6,239 nt of DNA from the NCBI GenBank assembly GCA_002342175.1, contig DDPL01000065.1, forward strand, positions 1-6,239, given 5' to 3'. This stretch comes from Legionellales bacterium UBA2469. Its GTDB lineage: Bacteria; Pseudomonadota; Gammaproteobacteria; Legionellales; Legionellaceae. The notes beneath the pieces are model-generated. The model saw only the letters and a list, made by a program, of their open reading frames with translations, was not told the DNA's origin and did not search any database. Below are positions 6,224 to 6,239 of the stretch, in pieces (within the stretch, counting starts at the first letter, position 1; every line of letters starts with the position of its first letter). Both the position numbers and the translations under genes were made by a program.

Positions 6224-6239
6224 TCATACGCGCCGTAAA

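Noticed and set aside
6224..6239. Possible end of a convergent minus-strand gene: reading leftward, codons for L-R-R-V then TGA at 6226-6224, right beside a terminator that could work in both directions
   Set aside because: Only four codons are visible, so any frame could do this by chance.

Overview
The window is AT-rich (individual 60-base stretches range from about 17 to 52% GC by hand count). Its core is the conserved gammaproteobacterial gene string rsfS-rlmH-mrdA-rodA, all on the + strand. The protein motifs and low GC suggest a gammaproteobacterium, perhaps a Legionellales-type or similar host-associated lineage. That placement is an inference from style and gene order, because nothing here is a taxonomic marker. 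No tRNA, rRNA, CRISPR array, insertion sequence or prophage gene was seen, and every supported gene is on the + strand.

Layout. (1) Positions 1-699 hold the C-terminal two thirds of an Old Yellow Enzyme-family flavin oxidoreductase whose 5' end lies outside the window. (2) Positions 700-803 are a gap with a candidate promoter. (3) Positions 804-2078 encode a 424-residue protein that I do not recognise. It is soluble-looking, probably helical and more AT-rich than its neighbours. (4) Positions 2079-2151 are a short gap with weak promoter-like signals. (5) Positions 2152-5961 are a tightly packed operon: rsfS (ribosome silencing factor), rlmH (23S rRNA pseudouridine methyltransferase), mrdA (PBP2) and rodA. 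The junctions are 9 nt, 1 nt and a 4-nt overlap. (6) Positions 6001-6223 are a compact independent unit: an extended -10 promoter, a good ribosome binding site, a 38-codon gene for a small exported cysteine-containing peptide, and a strong intrinsic terminator.

How the genes work together. PBP2 and RodA form the core peptidoglycan synthase of the rod complex: RodA polymerises glycan strands from lipid II and PBP2 crosslinks them during cell elongation. RsfS and RlmH both act on the large ribosomal subunit and travel with the rod genes in many proteobacteria. In Escherichia coli the gene before rsfS is nadD, preceded by holA and lptE. Here that place is taken by the unknown gene, and the gene after rodA is the small peptide rather than rlpA. 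The operon core is therefore ordinary. The two unexplained genes flanking it are the parts most worth attention.
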